This document shows, piece by piece, positions 8,193-18,444 of a DNA stretch of 64,000 bases. Made by a program: the position numbers and the translations under genes. This stretch comes from Bradyrhizobium sp. CB1650 (GTDB lineage: Bacteria; Pseudomonadota; Alphaproteobacteria; Rhizobiales; Xanthobacteraceae). Below the pieces are notes generated by a model. It was not told where the DNA came from. It was given only the letters and a program-made list of their open reading frames with translations, and ran no database searches. The DNA lies in assembly GCF_029761915.1 (NCBI RefSeq), contig NZ_CP121695.1, forward strand, positions 4,741,501 to 4,805,500. Reading direction: 5' to 3'. The number at the start of each line of letters is the position of its first letter. Positions within the stretch are counted from its first letter, which is position 1.

Positions 8193-8786
8193 TTATTTCG
8201 AGGGAGCGGGCGAGGGGCTGGCCGCAGGCGAGGGGCTCGCGGCCGGCTGCGGCTGCGTTGCTCCGGTCGTCGGCGCGGCGGGTGCCGGGGCGGTCGCGCT
8301 TGCCTGCTGCGGCTGGGCTGCCGGATTGATCCAGCAGGCGTGCACACGGCTGTCCAGGGTCTCGGCGACCTTCGGATCGATCTGCGCGCCGAACCGGGTG
8401 AGGCAGCGGAACGCGGCCTGGATGTGGCCGCCGGGGCAGCCGAAGCGGTCGTAGAGGTCGAGGTGGCGGAACGCGGTATCGAGGTCATCCCGCCACATCA
8501 GCCGCACCACGCGCCGACCGAGCCAGACGCATTCGGGGTTACCGGCCGGGCCGTTGATGACCTGCGCCGCTTCCGCGAACTCGTCGGTGCGGCGCTGGTT
8601 CTGGGCCGCGTCCTTGGCCGCGTCGGCTGGCTGCGCCGCAGCCGACTTGCCTTGGTCCGGGGCGGGGCTGCCGCTCTGGGCGGAGGCGCCGCTGAGGCCG
8701 ATCAGGATAACAAGGAAGGGGACGGCCAAGGTGGCGGCGAACTGCCGCAGGACCGCATTTCGTAACTCGAGCACCCGTCGCCGCAT
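8193..8786 (-). CDS. ndvD: NdvD-like periplasmic protein
   Basis: This 197-residue protein has a signal sequence (basic MRRR start, hydrophobic core at about residues 16-30, ending near GASAQ) and four cysteines in the mature part. A conserved-looking core covers about residues 60-150 (VWLGRRVVRLMWRDDLDTAF). Long Ala/Pro/Gln-rich tails flank it. The ATG at 8786 follows GGGGA by about four bases; a GTG seven codons upstream is possible. In B. japonicum a third gene, ndvD, lies between ndvB and ndvC and is required for cyclic glucan synthesis. This gene has that position and an exported product. The identity rests on position and size class, not on a recognised domain. Confidence 0.6.
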   Translation of the reverse strand: MRRRVLELRNAVLRQFAATLAVPFLVILIGLSGASAQSGSPAPDQGKSAAAQPADAAKDAAQNQRRTDEFAEAAQVINGPAGNPECVWLGRRVVRLMWRDDLDTAFRHLDLYDRFGCPGGHIQAAFRCLTRFGAQIDPKVAETLDSRVHACWINPAAQPQQASATAPAPAAPTTGATQPQPAASPSPAASPSPAPSK

Positions 8787-9116
8787 GAATTCCCCAATTT
8801 TCTCCACTGATCGCCCACATCAGACCTCGCGGACGCGCGCTGTGATGGCGTCCAAATGGGTCTCCAATGCGGCGGAAAAGTCCCGCGGAATCCCATGACC
8901 TGTATTTGGATTTTTGTCCAGCAAAGTCACGCGTGTAAGGCCCGGTCGAACGGCCGCAGGTTAATTCGCCGGGGAGAGGGGCCGTCGCCGCATACCACCC
9001 CCCTTGGCAGATGGTGTGCGAGCAGGTAATCGACGGGCCCTTCGCGGAGGACGGAACCGATTTCTCTTCGTACGCCACTGGCGCTTCTCCTCGTTTCCCT
9101 GTGTGCGATTGCTGCC
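8787..9116. promoter_or_regulatory. Divergent ndvD/ndvC intergenic region
   Basis: These 330 bases separate two genes read in opposite directions and should hold both promoters. A strong GGAGG ribosome site at 9046-9050 faces ndvC but lies 66 bases before its first standard start codon. That suggests that the ndvC coding region really begins inside this stretch. No clear operator symmetry was found. Confidence 0.45.
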
Positions 9117-10676
9117 GTGTGGTGGTGGCTGGCGACACCGATCACGCTCGCGCGCGCCCCCATCGATCCCAGCGACAAGCTGCAGTGTGTCTCCTATGCG
9201 CCGTTCCGCGGCGATCAGACGCCGCTGAACGAATGGACCCATATCGAGGCCGACCAGATCGAGCAGGACCTGCGCCAGCTCAAGGAGATCACCGACTGCG
9301 TCCGCACCTATTCGATGGAGAATGGACTCGATCAGGTGCCGGCGGTCGCGACCAAGGTCGGCGGGCTGAAGGTGATCCAGGGCGTCTGGCTCGGCAGCAA
9401 CCGCGCCAAGAACTTTGCGCAAGTGGCGACTGCCGTCCGCCTCACCAAGGAATTCCCCGACACCATCTCTTCGCTCGTCGTCGGCAATGAGGTGCTGCTG
9501 CGCGGGGAAATGACGACGGCCGATCTGATCGCCATCATCCGTTCGGTGAAGGGGCAGGTCAGCGTGCCCGTCACCTATGCCGACGTCTGGGAATACTGGC
9601 TGAAGAACCGCGACGTCTACGACGCCGTCGACTTCGTCACGATCCACATCCTGCCCTATTGGGAGGACATGCCGGTGCGGGCGAAGTTCGCAGCCTCCCA
9701 TGTGGAGTCAATTCGCGAGCGGATGGCCGTGGCATTCCCAGGCAAGGAGATCCTGATCGGCGAGACCGGCTGGCCGAGCGAAGGACGCATGCGCGACGGC
9801 GCGCTGCCGTCGCGCACCAACCAGGCCCGGGTCGTCTCGGAAATCTTGGGGCTGGCGAAGGCGCAGAAATTCCGGGTCAACCTGATCGAGGCCTATGACC
9901 AGCCCTGGAAGCGCCGGCTCGAAGGCACCGTCGGCGGCTATTGGGGCCTTATCGATTCCGTGCGCCGGCAGCTCAAATATCCGCCGGGCCAGCCGATCAG
10001 CAATTTCCCGTACTGGAAATGGTACATGGGCGCCGGCATGGGCCTCAGCGTGCTCGTGTTCGCGGTCGCCGGCATCACGCTGCGGCGCAGGCCCTGGACA
10101 CCGCGCTTCTCGGCTTGGCTCGGCGTCGGCATCTCGGCGACGACTGCGGGCATCCTGCTCGGGATCGGCGCCGACAAGATGTACTATGAGAGTTACGGCT
10201 GGGGCGGCTGGCTGCAATGGGGCGCGCTGCTGCTTGCCGGCATCCTGTCGCCGATCCTCTGCTCGCAGGCGCTGGTCATCGGCCGCAGCCTGCCGACCTT
10301 CCTCGATCTGCTCGGTCCGCGCGAGGAACGAAAGTGGTCGAAGCTCACCGCCGTGCTCGGTCTGACGCTGGTCGTGACCGCAGTGATCGCGGCCGAGACC
10401 GCGCTCGGGTTCGTGTTCGATCCGCGTTACCGCGACTTTCCCTACGCTTCGCTGACGATGGCGGTGGTGCCGTTTGCGCTTCTGATGCTGAACCGGCCGC
10501 AGATCGGCGTGCGTCCGATCGCGGAGGCGGTGTTCGCGGGGTTACTCGCGCTGTCGGCGGCCTATACGCTGCTCAATGAAGGCCGCGACAACTGGCAGTC
10601 GCTGTGGACCTGCGCGATCTATCTGCTGTTCGCGCTCACGCTGTGGCGGGCGCGGGCCGAGCAAAGCCAAGAATGA
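9117..10676 (+). CDS. ndvC: Beta-(1,6)-glucosyltransferase NdvC (GH17-like, membrane)
   Basis: This product of at least 519 residues has a GH17-like domain with E125 in VVGNEV and E216 in IGETGWPS. It is followed by about seven hydrophobic helices in the C-terminal third. GH17 proteins can act as transglycosylases. NdvC of B. japonicum is credited with the beta-(1,6) linkages of the cyclic glucan made with NdvB. The GTG at 9117 is the first standard start, but it cuts a transmembrane segment in half. The frame stays open back to 9030, and the residues upstream (PLALLLVSLCAIAAV) complete the anchor. A GGAGG at 9046-9050 would serve an ATT at 9060, so the true start is probably non-canonical. 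The gene ends convergently, overlapping the next minus-strand gene by 41 bases. Confidence 0.8.
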   Translation: MWWWLATPITLARAPIDPSDKLQCVSYAPFRGDQTPLNEWTHIEADQIEQDLRQLKEITDCVRTYSMENGLDQVPAVATKVGGLKVIQGVWLGSNRAKNFAQVATAVRLTKEFPDTISSLVVGNEVLLRGEMTTADLIAIIRSVKGQVSVPVTYADVWEYWLKNRDVYDAVDFVTIHILPYWEDMPVRAKFAASHVESIRERMAVAFPGKEILIGETGWPSEGRMRDGALPSRTNQARVVSEILGLAKAQKFRVNLIEAYDQPWKRRLEGTVGGYWGLIDSVRRQLKYPPGQPISNFPYWKWYMGAGMGLSVLVFAVAGITLRRRPWTPRFSAWLGVGISATTAGILLGIGADKMYYESYGWGGWLQWGALLLAGILSPILCSQALVIGRSLPTFLDLLGPREERKWSKLTAVLGLTLVVTAVIAAETALGFVFDPRYRDFPYASLTMAVVPFALLMLNRPQIGVRPIAEAVFAGLLALSAAYTLLNEGRDNWQSLWTCAIYLLFALTLWRARAEQSQE

Positions 10677-11016
10677 GCAGGCCGATCGCCAGTCCCGACA
10701 GGATGATGTTGTAGAGCACGATGCCGAGCCCGGCGGCGATCACGCCGAGCGTCAGCAGCACGATCGAAGGCCGCATCAAGTTCAGCGTCGCGATCACCAA
10801 CGCGACGATGCCGAATACCGAATTCTTGAACAGCGACGTCGAGACCGAGCGCGCCTTGCAGATCATGCTCTGCAGGCCGGCATCGCAGGCGAGCGCCACC
10901 TGCGAGAACTCGATCGCGAGATAGCGGACATAGAGTGCCCAGCCGACGGTGACGAAGCCGACGACGAGCAGGAACTGCACCTGATAGGGCGTTAGGCGAA
11001 AGGGTTTTTTCTTCAT
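10636..11016 (-). CDS. Hypothetical membrane protein (126 aa)
   Basis: The ATG at 11016 starts a protein with a basic N-terminus (MKKKPF) and four predicted membrane helices: about residues 13-30, 63-80, 83-100 and 103-120. Two cysteines lie in the loop between helices 1 and 2 (ACDAGLQSMICKA) and could form a disulfide. No family is recognised. Its last 41 bases overlap the end of ndvC on the other strand, so the two genes are convergent and may interfere with each other by antisense transcription. Confidence 0.65.
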   Translation of the reverse strand: MKKKPFRLTPYQVQFLLVVGFVTVGWALYVRYLAIEFSQVALACDAGLQSMICKARSVSTSLFKNSVFGIVALVIATLNLMRPSIVLLTLGVIAAGLGIVLYNIILSGLAIGLLILGFARPAPATA

Positions 11017-11191
11017 GGGACCAATATGGTCGGGAAGGCGCGAGCGGGCAACAGGGGAGCTGGATCTTTCCGACGAATTCGCCTGAGAATCTCGAGCTAA
11101 TCGCCTGATGGCGTGTAGCTTTCGATGCCAGCCTGACCTGATGAGGTTTGCCGGGTCGAGAGTGACGACATCCCTCGTATGTCGGGCAACT

Positions 11192-11443
11192 TCACGGGAT
11201 GATCCGGCGCAGCACGCGTTCGTAGATGTGATCCGTGCGGAACGTGGGTCTGGCTTTCGCGCGGAATGCTTGTGCGAGCTCGAGGCGTCGTTCGTAGATC
11301 CCATCGGTCAGATCGACCAGATAAGGATCGACAATGTCGTCGATCAACTGCTGCGTCAGTGGAGTGCTGGAATTGGAGAGCGCGAGGAGCGCATCGACCG
11401 TATCGTCAAAGGTCGGCCTGGTTAGCTTTCCTCGATCGCGCAT
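11192..11443 (-). CDS. Hypothetical soluble protein (83 aa)
   Basis: This is a charged, soluble-looking protein with no membrane segment, rich in Asp and Arg (LIDDIVDPYLVDLTDGIYERR). No family is recognised. The ATG follows a GAGAAGG ribosome site that overlaps the end of the 57-aa gene upstream. Only nine bases separate the two genes, so they are probably translated from one mRNA. Confidence 0.6.
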   Translation of the reverse strand: MRDRGKLTRPTFDDTVDALLALSNSSTPLTQQLIDDIVDPYLVDLTDGIYERRLELAQAFRAKARPTFRTDHIYERVLRRIIP

Positions 11444-11452
11444 GGCCTTCTC

Positions 11453-11626
11453 TCAGGGAAGCAGCCACACGATGAGCTGCCAGCTCACCCAACTGATCGC
11501 CGCCACCCAAGTTGCCGTAGCTGCCGCGGCCAGCGCCAGCAAGCCGGCCGGCAAAACGCTGTCGCGAAGCCTCTGCGGATGATCGGTTTGGGCAGCCGGG
11601 TCTGCTTTGTTCGTTTCGTCGAGCAT
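11453..11626 (-). CDS. Small membrane protein (57 aa)
   Basis: The frame runs from an ATG at 11626 to a TGA at 11453. The N-terminal 23 residues are polar (MLDETNKADPAAQTD), then a continuous hydrophobic segment reaches the C-terminus and contains four tryptophans (TWVAAISWVSW...VWLLP). The product should be an inner-membrane peptide with its N-terminus in the cytoplasm. It is immediately upstream of the 83-aa gene, and the two form a compact unit of unknown function. Confidence 0.6.
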   Translation of the reverse strand: MLDETNKADPAAQTDHPQRLRDSVLPAGLLALAAAATATWVAAISWVSWQLIVWLLP

Positions 11627-11875
11627 GTGCCTGCAGCGCGCATGGAGGCGAGCGCCAACGATTGCGTCGGCCGCTCTGGTTCACGACCGGGATAACTTGG
11701 CAGTCGCTAGCCGGTTTCTACGGCGGACTGAAAATTTGGGTGTATCCAGATGGCGGTTCAGTAAGCCGCCACTGCGGCTGCCGCGCTCAGGGCATGGGGT
11801 GTGATCGTTTCGGCCGAGGTCGACCGCCTCGCTTGACCGAAACTTGCATAACGCGGTGCGACGTATGACGAGAGC

Positions 11876-13279
11876 TTAGTCCGCCCTGCGCCTGAAGAAC
11901 GACGACAGGGTCGATCCCGTCGACGCGGTCTCCGGCTTCGCCGGAGCAGTCGGCGGCGGTGGAGGCGCAGGCTCTTCATGCTTCGAGCGTTTGGAGGAGT
12001 AGCCGCGGCGACGCTGCGGCTTCTCGGGCTTGACGGCGGGGGCGGGCGGTGTCTCGGCTTGCGTCGCCGTGTCCTGGTCCTTGCCCGTCTCAGCGCTCTT
12101 GTCCTGTCCCTTGTCTTGCGCCTTCTCCTGAGCCTTCTCTTGCCCCTTGTCCTGACTCTTCTCCTGGCCGCCGCGCATCGATAGACGCTGGCCGTCGAAC
12201 ACGGTGGTCTCGCAATGGCGGTTGTTCTCGGTCAGGCCGGCGCAGAGTTTTGCCGCGGCGGCGGCATTGATCAGGGGACCGGCGCCGAGGCGAAGCTGCA
12301 TGCCGAGCCCGTTAATGCCTTCCTTGATCATGATGATGGGGCGGAGCCCCGCGATCTCCGGATTGGATTTGGTCAGGCCGCGCCAGAGCGCGCGCAAGCC
12401 GTCGATCGAGTTGGCACCACCGAGATCGATTGCAAAACGTGTCTGCTGAACCGCGATCGCAGGCGCCTCGCTCTCGGCCACCTCCGGCTTCGCTGCCACT
12501 GCCGCGACTTCGGCGGGAGCGGGCGCCGACTCGACCTTCTTCTCGGCCGCTTCGGGCTGCATCAGTTTTTGTGCGGCCGGATCAGGCGGCGCCATGATCG
12601 ACTTCGACGCGACTAGCGGAATGGCCGGCAGCGCCGAACTGGCGGGTGGTGACTGCGGCACGAGCGAGGCCGCTGCCGCGGCCGCGGTCTGCGGCGGCGG
12701 GCTCGGCTGATCCTTTGCGGCCTCCTTCGAAGCTTCCTTTGGCTCCTTGGCTGCACCCGTCCGCGGCTTCTCGCTTGACGATGGCGTCGTCGAGGCGACC
12801 GGCGCGACGTCGGGTGCTGCGGGCGCCGGCTGTGCGGCCGCGACCTGTGCGTCCTGCGGCTTCGCGGTCGACACCTGCAGCGGCGCGGCCGTCTGTTTGG
12901 CGATGGCGCCGGTGACGGAATCGAGCCCTTGCTCCAGCACTGTGACGCGCGCGTAGAGACGGTCGCGATCACTGTTCAGCGTCTCGATGGCGGAGGCGAG
13001 TCTGCGGGCTTCGTTCTGGCTTTCCTTGGTCAGCATCTGGAGCCGGTCGGCCTGGCGCGACAGATCGGCGGACGCGACCTGGTCGCGCCGCCAGCCGAGC
13101 TGCGCCTGGTTGGCGAGCACGGCCACGACGACGGCGCCGACGGCCGCAACGCCCCACGAACCCAGTCGCCACAGCATGCGGCGGTCGAACGCGCTCTCCT
13201 CGGCCACCAATCCGGAGAAAAGCCCGCTGGTCTCCCTGGTGTCGAAGGCATTGGCCAGTGGATCGGAATCCTTTGCCAT
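11876..13279 (-). CDS. Membrane-anchored SPOR-like envelope protein
   Basis: The 467-residue protein starts at the ATG at 13279 (MAKDSDPLANAFDTRE). It has a short cytoplasmic part and one transmembrane helix at about residues 40-55 (GVAAVGAVVVAVLANQ). A coiled-coil stretch and a long Ala/Pro-rich spacer follow. Then comes a folded domain (about 280-370, FAIDLGGANSIDGLRALWRG ... CETTVFDG) that resembles SPOR-like modules, and a Gln/Glu/Lys repeat with KGQDKSAETGKDQ. SPOR domains bind denuded peptidoglycan glycan strands, so a cell-wall role is plausible. It is divergent from glmU, which supplies a peptidoglycan precursor. The SPOR assignment is tentative. Confidence 0.65.
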   Translation of the reverse strand: MAKDSDPLANAFDTRETSGLFSGLVAEESAFDRRMLWRLGSWGVAAVGAVVVAVLANQAQLGWRRDQVASADLSRQADRLQMLTKESQNEARRLASAIETLNSDRDRLYARVTVLEQGLDSVTGAIAKQTAAPLQVSTAKPQDAQVAAAQPAPAAPDVAPVASTTPSSSEKPRTGAAKEPKEASKEAAKDQPSPPPQTAAAAAASLVPQSPPASSALPAIPLVASKSIMAPPDPAAQKLMQPEAAEKKVESAPAPAEVAAVAAKPEVAESEAPAIAVQQTRFAIDLGGANSIDGLRALWRGLTKSNPEIAGLRPIIMIKEGINGLGMQLRLGAGPLINAAAAAKLCAGLTENNRHCETTVFDGQRLSMRGGQEKSQDKGQEKAQEKAQDKGQDKSAETGKDQDTATQAETPPAPAVKPEKPQRRRGYSSKRSKHEEPAPPPPPTAPAKPETASTGSTLSSFFRRRAD

Positions 13280-13448
13280 GAACGTCAGTGCCCAGCCCCG
13301 CCGCATTCCCCGAATCAATCACGGAACATTAACAGGAAAACTGTCCTGCACTTGAATTCCGGGCGTTTGCGGGGGTAGCAAGGCAGCTCATGAGGGCGTC
13401 GGCCTGCTGCCGGCGCCGATTGATTCGGCCTTACTTGACAGGATTGCA

Positions 13449-14804
13449 ATGACCGCCCGCTCAAGCCTCACGATCGTGCTCGCCGCCGGCGAAGGCACGC
13501 GCATGCGATCGAGCCTGCCGAAGGTGCTGCATCCCGTCGCAAGCCAGACGCTGCTCGCCCATGTGCTCGCCGCCGCGCCGCAGGGAACCGGCACCTCGCT
13601 CGCGGTCGTGGTGGGTCCCGACCATCAGGCGGTCGCCGATGAGGCCAAGCGGATCCGGCCCGATGCGCTGACCTTCGTGCAAGCCGAGCGGCTCGGTACC
13701 GCTCATGCGGTGCTGGCGGCGCGCGAGGCGATCGCGCGCGGGGCCGACGATCTCCTGATCGCGTTCGGCGACACGCCGCTGATTTCCGCCGAGACTTTCG
13801 CGCGGCTGCGCGCGCCGCTCGCCAAGGGCGCGGCGCTCACCGCGCTCGGCTTCCGCGCCGCCGATCCCACCGGCTACGGCCGCTTCATCGTTGACGGCGA
13901 TCACCTGGTCGCCATCCGCGAGCAGGCCGATGCCAGCCCTGAAGAGCGCGAGATCACGCTGTGCAATGCCGGGGTGATGGCGCTCGACGGGCGGCGGGCG
14001 CTGGCGATCCTCGATAAGATCGGCAATGCGAATTCGAAGGGCGAATATTATCTCACCGATGCGGTCGGTATCGTCCGCGAACAGGGAGGGGAAGCCGTGG
14101 TGATCGAGACCAGCGAGGACGAAGTGCGCGGCATCAACACCAAGGCGCAGCTTGCCGAGGCCGAAGCCGTGATGCAGGCGCGGCTGCGGAAAGCTGCGAT
14201 GGAGGCCGGCGTCACTCTGATTGCGCCGGAGACCGTTTTTCTCGCGGCCGACACCGTGTTCGGCAAGGACGTGACGATCGAGCCGTTCGTGGTGATCGGT
14301 CCCGGCGTCTCGATCGCCGACGGCACGGTGATCCATTCCTTCTCGCACATCGTGCAGACCTCGCTCGGCAGGAACGTCTCGATCGGTCCCTATGCGCGGC
14401 TTCGGCCCGGCACCTCGCTCGGCGACGGCGCCCGCATCGGCAATTTCGTGGAGACCAAGGCCGCGACGCTGGAAGCCGGCGTCAAGGTCAATCATCTCTC
14501 CTACATCGGCGATGCCACGATCGGCGCCAATTCCAACATCGGCGCCGGCACCATCACCTGCAACTACGACGGCTTCAAGAAGCACAAGACCACGATCGGG
14601 CAGGGCGCCTTCGTCGGCACCAACTCCTCGCTGGTGGCGCCGATCAAGATCGGCAACGGCGCCTATATCGGCTCGGGCTCGGTGATTACCCGCGACGTGC
14701 CCGACGATGCGATGGCGCTGGAGCGCAATCAGCAGACCATCAGGGAAGGCGGCGCGACGCGCTATCGCGAGCTGAAGACGGGCGGCAAGACGCCGGAAAA
14801 GTAG
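13449..14804 (+). CDS. glmU: Bifunctional UDP-GlcNAc pyrophosphorylase / GlcN-1-P acetyltransferase
   Basis: This 451-residue enzyme makes UDP-N-acetylglucosamine for peptidoglycan and lipopolysaccharide. It acetylates glucosamine-1-phosphate and then uridylates it. The N-terminal domain has the nucleotidyltransferase signature [20 protein letters not shown] (residues 11-30) and FGDTPLI. The C-terminal domain is a left-handed beta-helix of hexapeptide repeats with the catalytic-histidine motif [12 protein letters not shown] and the acetyl-CoA-side motif TITCNYDG. The length is normal for the family. It is followed by a small opposite-strand gene and then glmS, the earlier step of the same pathway. 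Confidence 0.97.
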   Translation: MTARSSLTIVLAAGEGTRMRSSLPKVLHPVASQTLLAHVLAAAPQGTGTSLAVVVGPDHQAVADEAKRIRPDALTFVQAERLGTAHAVLAAREAIARGADDLLIAFGDTPLISAETFARLRAPLAKGAALTALGFRAADPTGYGRFIVDGDHLVAIREQADASPEEREITLCNAGVMALDGRRALAILDKIGNANSKGEYYLTDAVGIVREQGGEAVVIETSEDEVRGINTKAQLAEAEAVMQARLRKAAMEAGVTLIAPETVFLAADTVFGKDVTIEPFVVIGPGVSIADGTVIHSFSHIVQTSLGRNVSIGPYARLRPGTSLGDGARIGNFVETKAATLEAGVKVNHLSYIGDATIGANSNIGAGTITCNYDGFKKHKTTIGQGAFVGTNSSLVAPIKIGNGAYIGSGSVITRDVPDDAMALERNQQTIREGGATRYRELKTGGKTPEK

Positions 14805-14810
14805 GCGGCG

Positions 14811-15029
14811 TTATTCGTCGTCGGCGAATTCCGAGAAGATCGCGCGGGTCAGGCGCCAGCCGCGTGGCTTGGCGCGCTTCACCGGCTCGCCGGCCGGATG
14901 CTTCACGAAGACGGGCTTGCTTTCCTTGCCGCGTTGGGGCGGCGGCCAGTGTGCCAGATGCGTGCCCGCGGTCTCGCTCGCGCGCAAGTAAATCGACGAC
15001 AGACCTTTGCGGTCGGATGAGCTTCTCAT
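14811..15029 (-). CDS. Hypothetical basic protein (72 aa)
   Basis: The ATG at 15029 has a GGAG ribosome site nine bases upstream. The protein is basic, with Pro- and Lys-rich stretches (HWPPPQRGKESKPVF) and an acidic end (FADDE), and has no membrane segment. No family is recognised. It sits between glmU and glmS on the other strand, converging on glmU, so glmU and glmS are not a simple operon here. The open frame continues upstream into glmS, but that part is antisense and not considered coding. Confidence 0.5.
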   Translation of the reverse strand: MRSSSDRKGLSSIYLRASETAGTHLAHWPPPQRGKESKPVFVKHPAGEPVKRAKPRGWRLTRAIFSEFADDE

Positions 15030-15152
15030 GGCCGTCTCTCCAGGGCGGGAATCGTTGGCCAAACGTGTTGACAACGAGTTAATGCACGGGGTTAAAGGCC
15101 GGCCAATTCGACGCAGAACAGGGCTGCCGCCACTTGCTGCTGTCGCAATCCG

Positions 15153-15164
15153 CAACAATTGTTG
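15153..15164. promoter_or_regulatory. Palindrome upstream of glmS
   Basis: A 12-base perfect palindrome (CAACAATTGTTG) lies about 85 bases before the glmS ATG in an AT-richer stretch likely to hold the promoter. It could be an operator, but no regulator is adjacent and short palindromes also arise by chance. Confidence 0.25.
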
Positions 15165-15248
15165 AGTATCTGCTTCGTTGCGAATTTCGATAAAAACCGA
15201 ACGCGTCGTTTTGGCGATTTTTCGACGATTTAGGGGATATTGAACCGC

Positions 15249-17075
<1,827 letters not shown>

Positions 17076-17164
17076 GCAGGCGGGCCAGTCGCCGCTCGCT
17101 ATGTGGTCTTCAAAAATCTGCTAGAAGACCCTAGCTAGAGAGTTGCGACCGACCTGGAACCCGA

Positions 17165-17944
17165 ATGACCGCCCGCCACGACGCGTCTCCGCCTGCATCT
17201 CCGGTTGATCCGATCCCGGAACCGCACACCGGCCTGATGGGCCGTTTCCGCAACTATTTCCTTACCGGGCTGGTTGTTACCGGTCCGATCGCGATCACCC
17301 TCTATCTGGTTTGGTGGTTCGTCACCTGGGTCGACGGCGTGGTGCGGCCGTTTGTGCCGTTGGCCTACCGGCCCGAAACCTATTTGCCCTATGGCGTTCC
17401 AGGCTGGGGGCTGATTGTCGCATTTTTCACGCTGACACTGGTCGGCTTCCTGGCGGCCAACCTGATCGGCAGGACTCTGGTCGATGTCGGCGAGACCTTT
17501 CTCGGCCGGATCCCGGCCGTTCGCGCCATCTACCGTGGCTTGAAGCAGGTCTTCGAGACGCTGTTCTCGGGCAAGGGTTCGAGCTTCCGCAAGGTGGGTC
17601 TCGTCGAGTTTCCGTCTCCGGGCATGTGGTCGATCGTGCTGATCTCGCAATCACCGAGCGAGGACATTGCGCGCAGCCTGCCGGGGGAGGAGCACGTCTC
17701 GGTGTTCCTGCCGTGCTCGCCGAACCCGACCACCGGCTTCTTCTTCTACGTGCCCAAAAGCAAGATCATCGAGGTCGAGCTGAGCGCCGAGGATGCCGCG
17801 ACGCTGATCATGTCGGCCGGCGTCGTGCAGCCGGGCTCTGCGCCCGACCCGAAGAAAGCGGCGGCGCTTGCCGGCGTGGCGAATGCCGCACGTATCGCCA
17901 ATGCCTCGACCACGCTCCAGCCCCAGCCCGCGAAAGTGGAGTGA
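17165..17944 (+). CDS. DUF502 family membrane protein
   Basis: This 259-residue protein has two transmembrane segments (about residues 30-52 and 80-100). They bracket a loop with PLAYRPETYLPYGVPGWG. A conserved cytoplasmic region follows with GRIPAVRAIYRGLKQVFETL, FRKVGLVEFPSPGMW and FLPCSPNPTTGFFFYVPK, all hallmarks of the DUF502 family. The family is widespread in bacteria and plants and its role is unproven; plant members (LCV/COV) affect vascular patterning. It lies 10 bases before the rhodanese gene, so the pair is probably one transcript. Confidence 0.88.
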   Translation: MTARHDASPPASPVDPIPEPHTGLMGRFRNYFLTGLVVTGPIAITLYLVWWFVTWVDGVVRPFVPLAYRPETYLPYGVPGWGLIVAFFTLTLVGFLAANLIGRTLVDVGETFLGRIPAVRAIYRGLKQVFETLFSGKGSSFRKVGLVEFPSPGMWSIVLISQSPSEDIARSLPGEEHVSVFLPCSPNPTTGFFFYVPKSKIIEVELSAEDAATLIMSAGVVQPGSAPDPKKAAALAGVANAARIANASTTLQPQPAKVE

Positions 17945-17953
17945 CGGCCGCCG

Positions 17954-18391
17954 ATGACCGACGGAAAGACGCTCCACGACAAGGTGAATGACGCTCGCGT
18001 GGGCGGCGTGCGCATGCTCACGCCGGACGAAGCCAGCGCGTTGCTCGAGCGGGGCAGCGTCACCGTCATCGATGTCGGCGAGGAGTGGCAGTTGCGCGAG
18101 CGCGGCACGCTCCCCGGTGCCCGCAATATCAGCCGCGGCGAGCTCGAGATCAAAGCCGACACCAGGGAAGAGCGCCGCGATCCGGCCTTGCAGGATCGCA
18201 ATCAGAAGATCCTCCTGACCTGCGGCGGTGGCGGCAAGGCGACGCTGTCGGCCGCCGCCCTGCAGGAAATGGGATTTACCGACGTGTCCGTGCTCGAGGG
18301 CGGCTGCCGCGGCTGGCAGAAGGCCGGCTATGCGCTGGAGCCGTATCCCGGCCCGGACACCGCCACTACCGCGCGGGACACCGGCAAGTAG
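17954..18391 (+). CDS. Rhodanese-like domain protein
   Basis: This 145-residue single-domain protein has DVGEEWQLRERGTLPGARNI near the middle and a catalytic-type cysteine (C90) in LLTCGGGGKATLSA. Rhodaneses carry sulfur as a persulfide on this cysteine. Here the active-site loop is C90-GGGG-K95 rather than the usual Cys-Arg-rich loop, so substrate preference may differ. The GGCRGWQKAGY tail pattern (EGGCRGWQKAG) is typical of the family. It follows the DUF502 gene closely, suggesting a shared membrane-associated function. Confidence 0.85.
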   Translation: MTDGKTLHDKVNDARVGGVRMLTPDEASALLERGSVTVIDVGEEWQLRERGTLPGARNISRGELEIKADTREERRDPALQDRNQKILLTCGGGGKATLSAAALQEMGFTDVSVLEGGCRGWQKAGYALEPYPGPDTATTARDTGK

Positions 18392-18444
18392 AATCGACGG
18401 CCGACGGCCGGCCTTGCCGGGCCTGAACTCGACCGGAGCCGACG

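Noticed and set aside
12080..12175. Short repeated units suggestive of a CRISPR or VNTR
   Set aside because: They are in-frame Gln/Glu/Lys/Asp codons of the SPOR-like protein, with units too short and too irregular for CRISPR.
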